From Paenibacillus foliorum (GTDB taxonomy: Bacteria > Bacillota > Bacilli > Paenibacillales > NBRC-103111): a stretch of 60,212 nucleotides of DNA. The notes beneath the pieces were generated by a model, which had not been told where the DNA came from, did no database searches, and saw only the letters and a list, made by a program, of their open reading frames with translations. Below, piece by piece: positions 1 to 8,890 of this stretch (its first letter is position 1; each line of letters opens with the position of its first letter). The position numbers and the translations under genes are program-made. The stretch covers positions 1 through 60,212 of the forward strand of contig NZ_WHOD01000023.1 in assembly GCF_013141765.1 (NCBI RefSeq). The letters run 5' to 3'.

Positions 1-2
1 AG

Positions 3-45
3 AAAGAGCCTTTTTGGACTTAGTCCAGAAGGGCTCTTTTGTTGT
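3..45 (+). terminator. intrinsic terminator of an upstream gene outside the window
   Basis: AAAGAGCC at 3-10 pairs with GGCTCTTT at 32-39, and an inner TGGACT/AGTCCA (15-20 with 22-27) extends the stem. A short T-tract follows. It ends a rightward transcript from beyond the left edge and insulates ctsR. Confidence 0.7.
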
Positions 46-99
46 ATCCAGGCATAAAAACCGTCACAAAGCGAACAATAAAATGAATCAAGGCCGTAG

Positions 100-127
100 T
101 TGCAAATTATCTGAAAACTGCTATAAT
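100..127 (+). promoter_or_regulatory. sigma-A promoter of the ctsR operon
   Basis: TTGCAA at 100-105, a 16-nt spacer, and a perfect TATAAT at 122-127. It lies directly upstream of the CtsR operator, so a bound repressor would cover the transcription start. Confidence 0.75.
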
Positions 128-135
128 GATATTAA

Positions 136-158
136 AGTCAAAGAAAGTCAAAGTCAAT
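136..158 (+). promoter_or_regulatory. CtsR operator (heptad direct repeat)
   Basis: AGTCAAA at 136-142, three nucleotides, then AGTCAAA at 146-152 match the known CtsR heptad direct repeat. A third, partly overlapping copy AGTCAAT lies at 152-158. The position just after the -10 box fits autorepression of the class III heat-shock operon. Confidence 0.88.
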
Positions 159-185
159 TTACTTCTTGACTAGGAGGTTGAATTG

Positions 186-647
186 ATGCGTAATGTTTCT
201 GAGGTTATCGAGCAATATCTGAAGCAAATTTTGCAGCAAAGTAATGAAGGTATTGTCGAAATCCAACGTAATGATCTGGCCGATCAGTTCGACTGTGTAC
301 CCTCACAAATCAATTATGTTATAAGCACCCGATTTACTCTCGAGAAGGGGTATATTGTCGAAAGCAAGCGCGGGGGCGGAGGGTATATTCGTATCCAAAA
401 AATCGAATTAAATGCGCATGGTTCAGTTCTTGACCATATCTCCAAAACAATTAGTGTCCAAATCGATCAAAGCGCCTCTGATGGGCTTTTGTATCAATTG
501 GAGGAGAGCGGTTATCTGACATCAAGAGAAGCGGCTTTGATGAAAGCAGCAGTGTCTAGAGAGGTGCTGTTTTTGAAGCTTCCATTGAGGGATGAGATTC
601 GAGCCAGAATACTTAAAGCTATGCTAATATCCTTGTTGAGTAAATAA
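186..647 (+). CDS. ctsR: CtsR, class III heat-shock transcriptional repressor
   Basis: This 153-residue protein represses clp genes in the cytoplasm and is inactivated by heat and by the McsB/ClpCP system. The N-terminal half carries the winged helix-turn-helix with the CtsR hallmark glycine-rich wing RGGGGYIRI (about residues 60-70), preceded by the recognition region CVPSQINYVISTRF. The C-terminal half is the dimerisation and McsB-interaction domain. ATG 186 is chosen over TTG 183 because AGGAGG (172-177) sits 8 nt before it. It is the first gene of ctsR-mcsA-mcsB-clpC and has its own operator at 136-158, as expected for autoregulation. Length and order match Bacillales relatives. Confidence 0.96.
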   Translation: MRNVSEVIEQYLKQILQQSNEGIVEIQRNDLADQFDCVPSQINYVISTRFTLEKGYIVESKRGGGGYIRIQKIELNAHGSVLDHISKTISVQIDQSASDGLLYQLEESGYLTSREAALMKAAVSREVLFLKLPLRDEIRARILKAMLISLLSK

Positions 648-660
648 GGAGGGAATGTCT

Positions 661-1176
661 ATGCTATGTCAGGAATGTGGAAAGAAGCAAGCAACGCTTC
701 ATTTCACGAAAATTTTAAATGGTGAAAAGACGGAATTTCACATCTGTGAATCATGCGCCCGAGAGAAGGGTGAACTAATTCCAGGTACACCGAATGGCTT
801 TTCTATTCATAATTTATTGTCAGGGCTGCTGGATTTCGATCCCTCACATGGTACTCTTACACCAAAATCGCAGCCAGGTCGCTGTGAGCAATGCGGGCTT
901 ACTTATAGTCAGTTCAGCAAAGTGGGCCGTTTTGGCTGCAGCTCATGTTATAAGCATTTTGAAGATAAGCTGGATCCTTTGTTTAAAAGGGTTCACGGAA
1001 ATACATTTCACACGGGCAAGGTTCCTAAACGCTCAGGTGGGTTAATACAACATAAGAGGGAAATCGAGACCTTGAAAAAGGAGCTCTTGCTGCGAATTCA
1101 AGGTGAAGAGTTTGAAGAAGCAGCAAAACTTCGAGATGAGATCCGTCAGCTTGAGAAAAAGGTTGCTGAAGGTTAG
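661..1176 (+). CDS. mcsA: McsA, zinc-finger activator of the McsB arginine kinase
   Basis: This 171-residue protein is the adaptor that activates the McsB arginine kinase and modulates CtsR. Four CxxC pairs are visible: CQEC and CESC in the first 35 residues, CEQC and CSSC around 80-105, consistent with two zinc sites. A UVR motif (GEEFEEAAKLRDEIRQLEK) forms the C-terminus, matching the UVR segment of ClpC. The start is ATG 661, because the GGAGGG at 648-653 is too close to the in-frame ATG at 655. It follows ctsR by 13 nt in the same operon. Confidence 0.93.
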   Translation: MLCQECGKKQATLHFTKILNGEKTEFHICESCAREKGELIPGTPNGFSIHNLLSGLLDFDPSHGTLTPKSQPGRCEQCGLTYSQFSKVGRFGCSSCYKHFEDKLDPLFKRVHGNTFHTGKVPKRSGGLIQHKREIETLKKELLLRIQGEEFEEAAKLRDEIRQLEKKVAEG

Positions 1177-1259
1177 TTTTGTTGAATCTCTTTGAATTGC
1201 AGCCGTTCATAGGGTAAGTATATTTAAGATAGAGGTTTCTTAGGGCAAGGAGGAAACTT

Positions 1260-2327
1260 ATGACGTCGAATACGAATCGTTTTACACAACATGCTTTGAG
1301 TGACTGGATGAAGAGTGAGGGACCTGATTCGGATATCGTTATCAGCACTAGAATCCGTATCGCAAGAAATATACAGTCATACCCATTTCCGATGCTTTCT
1401 TCTAGCCCGCAATCCCATGAGGTGTTTGAGAAGGTATCCGGAATAATGGGGAATGAAGAACTCAGCACCATTAGTAACTTTTCTTTGCTGTCACTCGATG
1501 AGTTGGATGAACTCGAAAAACGTGTGCTTGTAGAGAAACATTTAATCAGTCCTGCATTAGCTAATGAGTCTCGTAATGGTGCGGTAATATTAAGCGATAA
1601 TGAATCCATTAGCATTATGGTGAATGAAGAGGATCATTTGCGAATACAATGCTTGTGTCCTGGTTTTCAGATTAATGAAGCTTGGGACCTTGCAAGCCAA
1701 ATTGATGACTTGTTTGAAACACAGCTGGATTATGCGTTTGACGAAAAACGGGGGTATTTGACCAGCTGCCCTACAAATGTAGGTACGGGGATTAGAGCTT
1801 CAGTAATGATTCATCTGCCAGCCTTAGTATTAACCCAACAAATTAATCGTATTTTATCAGCAATAACTCAAGTAGGATTAGCGGTTAGAGGTTTGTATGG
1901 CGAAGGTAGTGAAGCTTTAGGCAACCTGTTTCAAATTTCTAATCAGATTACATTAGGACAATCCGAGCAGGAGATCATCGATAATTTATATGGAGTGGTC
2001 CGGCAAATTATCGAGCATGAGCGGGCAGCACGCGAGAAGCTGCAGCTCGAGACAAGGCCCAAGCTTCTGGATCGTGTTAGCAGGTCATTTGGAATCATGT
2101 CATATGCGGCTATAATGGATTCCAAGGAAGCGGCTCAGCGGCTGTCTGATGTACGGTTAGGTATCGATCTGGGTATTATAAAGAATGTTCCCATACAAGT
2201 TATGAATGAGTTGATGGTGATGACCCAACCTGGTTTTTTACAGCAGTATGCAGGAGAAAAGCTAACCGCTGAAGAAAGAGACATAAGAAGGGCGCAACTC
2301 ATTCGAGAGAAGTTTACATCTGAGTAG
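1260..2327 (+). CDS. mcsB: McsB, protein arginine kinase
   Basis: This 355-residue kinase phosphorylates arginines of CtsR and of misfolded proteins, marking them for ClpCP degradation. It has the ATP:guanido phosphotransferase fold: STRIRIARN near residue 30 (phosphate-binding arginines), the TSCPTNVGTGIRASV motif near 170 and the RGLYGEGSEALGNLFQISNQ segment near 210. Length matches the family. It follows mcsA by 83 nt, with AAGGAGG just before ATG 1260, and precedes clpC, with which it works. Confidence 0.95.
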   Translation: MTSNTNRFTQHALSDWMKSEGPDSDIVISTRIRIARNIQSYPFPMLSSSPQSHEVFEKVSGIMGNEELSTISNFSLLSLDELDELEKRVLVEKHLISPALANESRNGAVILSDNESISIMVNEEDHLRIQCLCPGFQINEAWDLASQIDDLFETQLDYAFDEKRGYLTSCPTNVGTGIRASVMIHLPALVLTQQINRILSAITQVGLAVRGLYGEGSEALGNLFQISNQITLGQSEQEIIDNLYGVVRQIIEHERAAREKLQLETRPKLLDRVSRSFGIMSYAAIMDSKEAAQRLSDVRLGIDLGIIKNVPIQVMNELMVMTQPGFLQQYAGEKLTAEERDIRRAQLIREKFTSE

Positions 2328-2402
2328 ATAACAGCATCGTATGATTGCTCATTTAAAGTCAAACGTGCTTCGATAATTTTATTCTTTATGGAGGTGTTAC
2401 GC

Positions 2403-4844
2403 ATGATGTTTGGAAGATTCACGGAACGTGCGCAAAAAGTATTGTCCTTGGCACAGGAAGAAGCCGTTCGTTTAGGTCATAATAATATTGGAACTGAGCA
2501 TATTTTATTGGGTTTAATTCGTGAAGGTGACGGTATTGCTGCTAAAGCTCTTATAGCTCTCGGTTTAGGTTTGGAGAAGATCCAAGACGAAGTGGAGGCA
2601 CTTATCGGTCGAGGGCAAGAACAGCCCACCAACATTGCCTACACTCCCCGAGCTAAGAAGGTTATCGAGCTTTCGATGGATGAGGCTCGTAAATTAGGCC
2701 ATACGTACGTTGGAACAGAGCATATTTTGCTTGGATTGATTCGCGAAGGTGAAGGCGTTGCTGCTCGTGTATTGAATAATCTTGGTGTTAGTTTAAATAA
2801 AGCGCGTCAACAAGTTTTGCAGCTGCTAGGTAGTAGTGAAGTTGTATCAACTAACCACGGTAATAACGCTAATGTAAACACACCAACCCTTGACGGATTG
2901 GCTCGAGATTTGACTTCTTACGCTAAAGATGGAAATTTAGACCCAGTTATTGGCCGCAGTAAAGAAATTGAGCGTGTTATTCAGGTATTAAGCCGCAGAA
3001 CCAAAAATAATCCGGTATTAATTGGTGAGCCGGGTGTTGGTAAAACAGCGATTGCTGAAGGTTTAGCGCAAAAAATCATTAATAATGAAATACCTGAAAC
3101 ATTACGTGATAAACGGGTTATGACTTTGGATATGGGATCTGTTGTGGCAGGAACCAAATACCGTGGTGAATTTGAGGATCGTCTCAAAAAGATTATGGAT
3201 GAAATCCGTCAAGCCGGTAATATCATACTGTTCATTGATGAGCTGCATACATTGATTGGAGCAGGTGGAGCTGAAGGCGCAATCGATGCTTCAAACATCC
3301 TAAAGCCGGCTCTAGCTAGAGGCGAGCTTCAATGTATAGGTGCTACAACATTAGATGAATATCGAAAATATATTGAAAAAGATGCGGCACTGGAAAGACG
3401 ATTCCAACCAATTACAGTGGATCAACCCTCTCCAGAAGAGGCAATTCAAATCCTACACGGGTTGCGTGACCGCTATGAAGCGCATCACCGGGTAAAAATA
3501 ACGGACGAAGCTATAGAGCAAGCGGTAAAATTGTCAGACCGTTACATTACGGACCGGTTCTTGCCGGATAAAGCAATCGACCTGATTGATGAGGCGAGCT
3601 CTAAGGTAAGACTTCGCTCTTATACGGTTCCGCCTGATTTGAAAAAGCTTGAGAATAAGCTAGAGGATATCCGCAAAGAGAAGGACTCGGCCGTTCAAAG
3701 TCAAGAATTTGAGAAGGCGGCATCATTGCGGGACACGGAGCAAAAGCTGCGTGAAGAGCTGGATACCACCAAGAACGAATGGAAAGAAAAACAAGGTCGC
3801 ACGGATTCTGAAGTTACCCCTGAAGATATAGCTCAGGTTGTAGCAAGCTGGACTGGCATACCGGTAGTTAAGCTGGCTGAAGAAGAGACGGCGCGTTTGC
3901 TTAAAATGGAAGAGATCTTGCATGATCGAGTTATTGGTCAGGAAGAAGCTGTGAAAGCAGTAAGCCGTGCTATTCGTCGTGCGAGAGCAGGACTTAAAGA
4001 TCCTAAGCGGCCTATAGGCTCCTTTATCTTCCTCGGGCCTACCGGGGTCGGTAAAACTGAATTAGCACGCGCTTTGGCGGAGTCGCTGTTTGGTGATGAC
4101 AATGCGGTTATTCGTATCGATATGTCTGAGTATATGGAGAAACACTCAACCTCTCGTCTAGTAGGGGCTCCACCGGGATATGTTGGTTACGAAGAAGGCG
4201 GACAGCTTACTGAAAAGGTTCGTCGCAAGCCATATTCTGTAGTCTTGTTAGATGAGATTGAGAAAGCACATCCAGAGGTGTTCAATATCCTGCTGCAGGT
4301 TTTGGAAGATGGACGGTTGACCGATTCCAAAGGCCGCACGGTGGATTTCCGTAACACACTTATCATTATGACTTCTAACGTAGGCGCGGACATGATTAGG
4401 AAAAATTCCTCGTTAGGTTTCACGGCTGTTCAGGATGCAGGGAAAGATTACGGTAATATGAAAGATAAAGTAATGAGTGAGCTTAAAAAGAGCTTCCGTC
4501 CGGAGTTTTTGAACCGGATTGATGAAATAATTGTATTTCATTCCTTGGAAGAGGCTCATATCGCTCAGATCGTAACCTTGATGGCAGATGATCTCCGCAA
4601 ACGGTTGAAAGAGCAAGATGTTGACTTTATTCTAACCGATAAAGCTAAAGCCTTTTTGGCCAAGGAAGGATTCGATCCTACCTATGGAGCAAGGCCGTTG
4701 CGCAGAGCCATTCAGAAGCATATCGAAGATCGGCTGTCTGAGGAATTGCTTCGCGGCATGATTACCAAAGGGGATACATTAACGATTGATGAGCACGAAG
4801 GAGCTTTGACTGTAGATCGCAGTCAAGGAGTCACTAGTCCTTAA
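2403..4844 (+). CDS. clpC: ClpC, AAA+ unfoldase of the ClpCP protease
   Basis: This 813-residue class I Hsp100 protein unfolds substrates and feeds them to ClpP. Order of parts: two N-domain Clp repeats (about 1-145), AAA+ module 1 with Walker A GEPGVGKT near 208, a UVR-containing middle domain (about 415-455), AAA+ module 2 with Walker A GPTGVGKT near 545, and an LGF ClpP-docking loop near 670. ATG 2403 gives the conserved [10 protein letters not shown] start, 6-7 nt after GGAGGT. One CtsR half-site AGTCAAA lies upstream at 2357-2363, but no second heptad is found at the proper spacing. It is the last gene of the ctsR operon. Confidence 0.97.
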   Translation: MMFGRFTERAQKVLSLAQEEAVRLGHNNIGTEHILLGLIREGDGIAAKALIALGLGLEKIQDEVEALIGRGQEQPTNIAYTPRAKKVIELSMDEARKLGHTYVGTEHILLGLIREGEGVAARVLNNLGVSLNKARQQVLQLLGSSEVVSTNHGNNANVNTPTLDGLARDLTSYAKDGNLDPVIGRSKEIERVIQVLSRRTKNNPVLIGEPGVGKTAIAEGLAQKIINNEIPETLRDKRVMTLDMGSVVAGTKYRGEFEDRLKKIMDEIRQAGNIILFIDELHTLIGAGGAEGAIDASNILKPALARGELQCIGATTLDEYRKYIEKDAALERRFQPITVDQPSPEEAIQILHGLRDRYEAHHRVKITDEAIEQAVKLSDRYITDRFLPDKAIDLIDEASSKVRLRSYTVPPDLKKLENKLEDIRKEKDSAVQSQEFEKAASLRDTEQKLREELDTTKNEWKEKQGRTDSEVTPEDIAQVVASWTGIPVVKLAEEETARLLKMEEILHDRVIGQEEAVKAVSRAIRRARAGLKDPKRPIGSFIFLGPTGVGKTELARALAESLFGDDNAVIRIDMSEYMEKHSTSRLVGAPPGYVGYEEGGQLTEKVRRKPYSVVLLDEIEKAHPEVFNILLQVLEDGRLTDSKGRTVDFRNTLIIMTSNVGADMIRKNSSLGFTAVQDAGKDYGNMKDKVMSELKKSFRPEFLNRIDEIIVFHSLEEAHIAQIVTLMADDLRKRLKEQDVDFILTDKAKAFLAKEGFDPTYGARPLRRAIQKHIEDRLSEELLRGMITKGDTLTIDEHEGALTVDRSQGVTSP

Positions 4845-4863
4845 CTTAACTAAAGAACAAATG

Positions 4864-4903
4864 AAAGCATTCTATGGCATTAGGCCATAGGATGCTTTTT
4901 TTT
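4864..4903 (+). terminator. terminator of the ctsR-clpC operon
   Basis: AAAGCAT-T-CTATGGC pairs with GCCATAG-G-ATGCTTT around an ATTAG loop, followed by eight Ts. It separates clpC from radA. Confidence 0.9.
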
Positions 4904-5003
4904 CCATATTCAAGGAGAAGGGTTTTCATTGCAGCTGCAAAATGGTAAACTTTGTAGGCACGCGTTAAGATTCGGAGTGAATATACAGCTGGGAGAGTTT
5001 GGA

Positions 5004-6371
5004 ATGGCTAAGCAAAAAACGAAGTTTTTCTGCTCGGAATGCGGATTTGATTCTCCCAAATGGCTAGGCAAATGCCCGGGCTGTCAGGCCTGGAACACAT
5101 TTGTTGAGGAACTGGAGACAGTTACGAAGACACAGGGGATGCAATCTTCTCTTTTACGGACGAAAGAAAAGCCTATTTCCATCATAAATATTAAAGGTAC
5201 GGAAGAGCAGCGAATTCAAACACGGAATAAAGAATTAAATCGTGTGCTCGGCGGTGGACTCGTTCCTGGTTCTTTGCTTTTAGTAGGGGGGGACCCAGGT
5301 ATTGGGAAATCTACATTGCTGCTGCAAACATCCTTTGATTTAACGCAGAGCAATAAAAAAGTATTATACATTTCAGGTGAGGAATCAGTCCGACAAACCA
5401 AGCTGCGCGCGGATCGTTTGAATGCAACATCGGAGCTGCTCTATGTGCTGTGTGAAACCAACTTGGAGCAGATTGAGGCTGCGATTGAAGAGGTTCAACC
5501 TGATTTTATCGTTATCGACTCGATCCAAACCGTTTACCATCCAGCTATTTCGTCGGCACCGGGCAGTGTATCCCAAGTCAGGGAGTGCACAGGTCATTTT
5601 ATGCGAATTGCCAAAATTAAAGGTATTGCAACGGTGTTGGTTGGTCATGTTACTAAAGAAGGTGCCATTGCGGGTCCAAGGATGCTAGAACATATGGTGG
5701 ATTGTGTCCTATATTTCGAAGGAGAAAGACACCAGTCCTACAGGCTATTGAGAGCTGTTAAGAACCGGTTCGGCGCAACGAACGAGATCGGAATCTTTGA
5801 AATGCAGGAAGGCGGATTAGTTGAAGTAAATAATCCTTCTGAGCTATTTTTGTCGGAGCGTCCGCTCGGTGTGTCAGGTTCTACGGTAGTCGCAAGCTTG
5901 GAGGGAACAAGAACTGTACTTGTGGAGCTGCAGGCTCTTGTTACTACTACTAATTTTCCTTCCCCGCGGCGGATGGCTACGGGAATTGACCATAACCGAT
6001 TGGCTTTAATTATTGCGGTATTGGAGAAACGTTTGGGTATGTTTTTGCAAAACCAGGATGCCTACGTGAACGTAGCAGGTGGGGTTAAGCTCGATGAACC
6101 AGCTGTTGATTTGGCAATAGCAGTCAGCATTGCTTCTAGTTTAAGGGAGCAGCCTACACAGCCCTATGATGTGGTATTTGGGGAGGTAGGATTGACGGGT
6201 GAAGTTCGTGGTGTTTCTAGGGTAGATCAAAGGGTGAAAGAAGCAGAAAAGCTCGGTTTTCGTCGTGTTATCCTTCCAGAAAAAAGCCTCAAGGGCTGGA
6301 CTCCCCCGTCTTCCATCGAAATTATCGGCGTCAGCACAGTTTCGGAAGCTTTGAAAGCTGCGTTGGGGTAA
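5004..6371 (+). CDS. radA: RadA, DNA repair and branch-migration ATPase
   Basis: This 455-residue RecA-like ATPase processes recombination intermediates. The N-terminal C4 zinc finger uses Cys10, 13, 24 and 27 (CSEC...CPGC). Walker [10 protein letters not shown] lies near residue 95, the RadA-specific KNRFG motif near 253, and a Lon-protease-like P5 domain makes up the C-terminal 150 residues. ATG 5004 (GGGAGAG 7 nt upstream) gives the standard [10 protein letters not shown] start; an in-frame TTG at 4929 would add an unconserved extension. It lies between the clpC terminator and disA, the usual Bacillales order, and DisA is known to interact with RadA in Bacillus. Confidence 0.96.
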   Translation: MAKQKTKFFCSECGFDSPKWLGKCPGCQAWNTFVEELETVTKTQGMQSSLLRTKEKPISIINIKGTEEQRIQTRNKELNRVLGGGLVPGSLLLVGGDPGIGKSTLLLQTSFDLTQSNKKVLYISGEESVRQTKLRADRLNATSELLYVLCETNLEQIEAAIEEVQPDFIVIDSIQTVYHPAISSAPGSVSQVRECTGHFMRIAKIKGIATVLVGHVTKEGAIAGPRMLEHMVDCVLYFEGERHQSYRLLRAVKNRFGATNEIGIFEMQEGGLVEVNNPSELFLSERPLGVSGSTVVASLEGTRTVLVELQALVTTTNFPSPRRMATGIDHNRLALIIAVLEKRLGMFLQNQDAYVNVAGGVKLDEPAVDLAIAVSIASSLREQPTQPYDVVFGEVGLTGEVRGVSRVDQRVKEAEKLGFRRVILPEKSLKGWTPPSSIEIIGVSTVSEALKAALG

Positions 6372-6454
6372 TTCATATGGTTATGGTTTGATGAAAGTTG
6401 ATGTAAATATACTTTTGAAAATGACTTTACATAACTAAGAGCATCAATGTAAAG

Positions 6455-6822
6455 CGTGTCCCGCAGGGACGAAAGCGTGTAAGAACATCTATCGAAAATC
6501 CTTCCCTACTACGGGTGTTCAGAGGGCGGAGCCCTTGGGACCCTCCCGGCGGGGAGGGTGGGGTGGGGAGTACCATGAAAAGCGTGTAAGAACACCTGCC
6601 GAACTCCTTCACCATACGGGAGTCCAGAAGGCGGAGCCCTTGGGGCCATCCCGGCGGGGAGGGTTTGGGTGGGGAAGTACCACGAAAAGCGTGAAAGAAT
6701 GCCTACCGAATCTCATTTCTCAAACATGTGTCCAAAGGGTGAAGCCCTTGGGGCCCTCCCGGGTGGGGAGGGTTTGGGTGAGAAGTAACGAGGGTTTGGG
6801 TGGGGGATATGGAGGGGACAAC
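6455..6822 (+). repeat. three tandem ~106-bp GC-rich repeats with G-quadruplex-capable tracts
   Basis: A head hairpin GTCCC-GCA-GGGAC (6458-6470) is followed by units at 6471-6576, 6577-6683 and 6684-6789, then a partial G-rich unit at 6790-6822. Each unit begins GAAA(A)GCGTG and holds a GGGC/GCCC-type hairpin, a CCCTCCC/GGGAGGG-type hairpin and a run of four G-tracts; the second stem has one mismatch in unit 2. Composition is far more GC-rich than the neighbouring genes. This fills the whole 451-nt gap between radA and disA; no convincing promoter was seen in it. Degenerate relatives occur at 21645-21997. Confidence 0.85.
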
Positions 6823-7902
6823 ATGAGCAAGGAAGAAATAAAACGAGACGTTATGAGTCAGTTGCTGCAAATGGTAGCGCCAGGTACTCCTTTCCGAGAC
6901 GGATTGGAGAATGTTCTGCGGGCCAAAACCGGGGCTTTAATCGTAGTCGGCTACAGCCCGGAAGTAATGGAGGTCGTGGATGGAGGCTTTTCCATTAATT
7001 GCGATTTCTCTCCTAATTACTTGTATGAGTTGGCCAAAATGGATGGCGCGATCATCTTAAGTGAAGATGTGAGACGAATTCTTTATGCTAACACTCAGCT
7101 TATTCCTGATTCATCCATTTCGTCTTCGGAAACAGGGATCCGGCATCGGACAGCCGAACGGGTTGCCAAACAAACCTCCAAGCTCGTGGTGTCCATCTCG
7201 CAAAGGCGTAATGTGATTACGTTATATCAGGGAAACCTTCGATACAGTCTAAAAGATATAGGTGTCATTCTTACCAAAGCGAATCAAGCCATTCAAACGC
7301 TGGAACGTTATAAGTCGGTGTTGGATCAAGCTGTAACCAATTTAGGAGCATCTGAATTTGAAGAACTAGTTGCTTTACATGATGTAACTAACGTCATACA
7401 ACGTGTAGAAATGGTGCTGCGTGTTAATGCCGAAATAAAGCGCTACATCAACGAATTGGGCACAGAAGGGCGCCTCATCAGTATGCAGCTGGAAGAATTA
7501 ATCGGTAATACCGAGATGGAAGTTCAACTTTTGCTAAAAGACTATGTAAAAGAACAAAATGATGATAGAATCAAGGATATGACGAATAGTCTCAAACGTT
7601 TAGCAGCAGAAGAAATTCTTGATCATTACCATATTGCCAGGCTGCTTGGCTATCAACATACCAATAACAGTTCTGAAGAAACAGTATCTCCAAGAGGGTA
7701 TCGGGTGTTGAATAAAATTCCTCGTCTTCCTGCAGTAATTATTCACAATTTAGTGGAAAAATTCGGTAGACTCCCGCATCTAATGATGGCTACAATTGAT
7801 GAATTGGATGAAGTTGATGGGATTGGTGAGGTTCGTGCAAGAACAATAAAAGAGGGTTTAAAACGAATTCAAGATCAAGTACTCATTGACAGACATATTT
7901 AA
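6823..7902 (+). CDS. disA: DisA, diadenylate cyclase (c-di-AMP synthase) and DNA-integrity scanner
   Basis: This 359-residue protein condenses two ATP into cyclic di-AMP and stops synthesis at branched DNA. The N-terminal DAC domain has the catalytic DGA motif at 74-76 and RHR at 107-109 ([12 protein letters not shown]). A helical linker follows, and the C-terminal helix-hairpin-helix DNA-binding region is near 305-350. ATG 6823 follows GGAGGGG (6811-6817), and family homology starts there. The reading frame is open upstream through the whole repeat array to 6439, but that part resembles no DisA sequence. c-di-AMP governs potassium and cell-wall homeostasis in Bacillales. Confidence 0.96.
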   Translation: MSKEEIKRDVMSQLLQMVAPGTPFRDGLENVLRAKTGALIVVGYSPEVMEVVDGGFSINCDFSPNYLYELAKMDGAIILSEDVRRILYANTQLIPDSSISSSETGIRHRTAERVAKQTSKLVVSISQRRNVITLYQGNLRYSLKDIGVILTKANQAIQTLERYKSVLDQAVTNLGASEFEELVALHDVTNVIQRVEMVLRVNAEIKRYINELGTEGRLISMQLEELIGNTEMEVQLLLKDYVKEQNDDRIKDMTNSLKRLAAEEILDHYHIARLLGYQHTNNSSEETVSPRGYRVLNKIPRLPAVIIHNLVEKFGRLPHLMMATIDELDEVDGIGEVRARTIKEGLKRIQDQVLIDRHI

Positions 7903-7903
7903 C

Positions 7904-7932
7904 TTGCATACAATCAGATGGTATCCTAATAT
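7904..7932 (+). promoter_or_regulatory. possible sigma-A promoter of pssA
   Basis: TTGCAT at 7904-7909, overlapping the disA stop region, then a 17-nt spacer and TAATAT at 7927-7932. A TATAAT shifted by three nucleotides overlaps the -10. Confidence 0.45.
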
Positions 7933-7975
7933 AATAAGAGTTATTAGGGTAAAGTAAACCAGAGGTGGACAAATA

Positions 7976-8710
7976 ATGCTAACTAAATCTCTTCCCAATC
8001 TTTTTACTGTAGGGAACTTGTTTTTGGGAATTATTTCGATCATTCTCGTTTTTAATAACAAGCCCGAGCTTGCAGCTATTATGGTTATCGTGGCTATGTT
8101 GTTGGACGGATTGGATGGTAGTGTGGCGCGTGCTCTGAACGTCCAAAGTGAGTTTGGTAAAGAACTGGATTCTTTATCCGATGTTATCTCTTTTGGTGTA
8201 GCACCAGCTTTTATTATGTATGTGGTTGCTTTTACAGAGCTTAATGCAGCCGCTGCGTGGATTGTAACCGCAATTTTCCCGATTTGCGGCGCGCTTCGTT
8301 TGGCTAGATTTAATGTTGTGGCTGGAACTCCAGGCTACTTCATCGGTCTACCTATACCGGCAGCTGGCGGTGTATTATGTACACTTGCGTTATTCCAGAA
8401 GGAATTGAATACATTTGTATTGGTTCTTAGCACCTTACTGTTATCGTATTTGATGGTAAGCACTGTGAAGTATCCTAACTTCAAAAAAATAGGGATTCCG
8501 AAAGCTGCTATCTGGATTACACCGATCGTTGTTGTTATTGCGGTTGTAGTTGCGGTTCAGTTTCCAGGGACATTATCCAAAATGATTTTTGTACCGCTGC
8601 TTCTTTATGCGCTGTACGGCTTAAAAAAAAACGTTGAACGACTCTTTACAAGACGTAAAAGAAAGAATAAGTCCATAGATGAAGTGAAGTCGGAAACGAC
8701 CCCATTGTAG
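7976..8710 (+). CDS. pssA: CDP-diacylglycerol-serine O-phosphatidyltransferase
   Basis: This 244-residue integral membrane enzyme makes phosphatidylserine from CDP-diacylglycerol and serine, the precursor of phosphatidylethanolamine. The CDP-alcohol phosphotransferase signature DG-x2-AR-x8-G-x3-D-x3-D is perfect at residues 47-69 (D47, G48, A51, R52, G61, D65, D69). Several hydrophobic helices follow, then a basic cytoplasmic tail RRKRKNK. GAGGTGG lies 7 nt before ATG 7976. The PssA name is preferred over PgsA because of the short N-terminus and overall similarity; other members of the superfamily share the motif. A terminator follows at 8754. Confidence 0.9.
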   Translation: MLTKSLPNLFTVGNLFLGIISIILVFNNKPELAAIMVIVAMLLDGLDGSVARALNVQSEFGKELDSLSDVISFGVAPAFIMYVVAFTELNAAAAWIVTAIFPICGALRLARFNVVAGTPGYFIGLPIPAAGGVLCTLALFQKELNTFVLVLSTLLLSYLMVSTVKYPNFKKIGIPKAAIWITPIVVVIAVVVAVQFPGTLSKMIFVPLLLYALYGLKKNVERLFTRRKRKNKSIDEVKSETTPL

Positions 8711-8753
8711 AGGTTACTCTAATCTAAACTTATTTATAGTTTTAGGCGAAAAT

Positions 8754-8797
8754 GAAAAGCATTTATTTTCCTTTAGAGGAAAATGAGTGCTTTTTTT
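8754..8797 (+). terminator. terminator after pssA
   Basis: AAAGCATT-T-ATTTTCC pairs with GGAAAAT-G-AGTGCTTT around TTTAGA, followed by a run of Ts. It separates pssA from the PIN/TRAM gene. Confidence 0.88.
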
Positions 8798-8890
8798 GCA
8801 TTTTCTTCAAAACTGACGATTAGGCAGGAAAGATTTGGTTCATAATTGTAACGAATCGAATTTTATAATTGAAGGTATGGAGGTGATTCT

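Noticed and set aside
1025..1615. 196-codon minus-strand open frame over mcsA and mcsB
   Set aside because: Antisense shadow of two well-recognised genes, with no independent protein signature.
2351..2373. CtsR operator before clpC
   Set aside because: Only one heptad AGTCAAA (2357-2363); no second heptad at the required spacing.
6401..6454. ATGTAAA/TTTACAT inverted repeat between radA and the repeat array
   Set aside because: Seven-base AT-rich arms with an 18-nt loop and no T-tract; easily due to chance.
6535..6822. Upstream in-frame extension of DisA as the true N-terminus
   Set aside because: Family homology starts at Met 6823 with a good ribosome-binding site; the extension is translated repeat DNA. 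Kept only as a finding.
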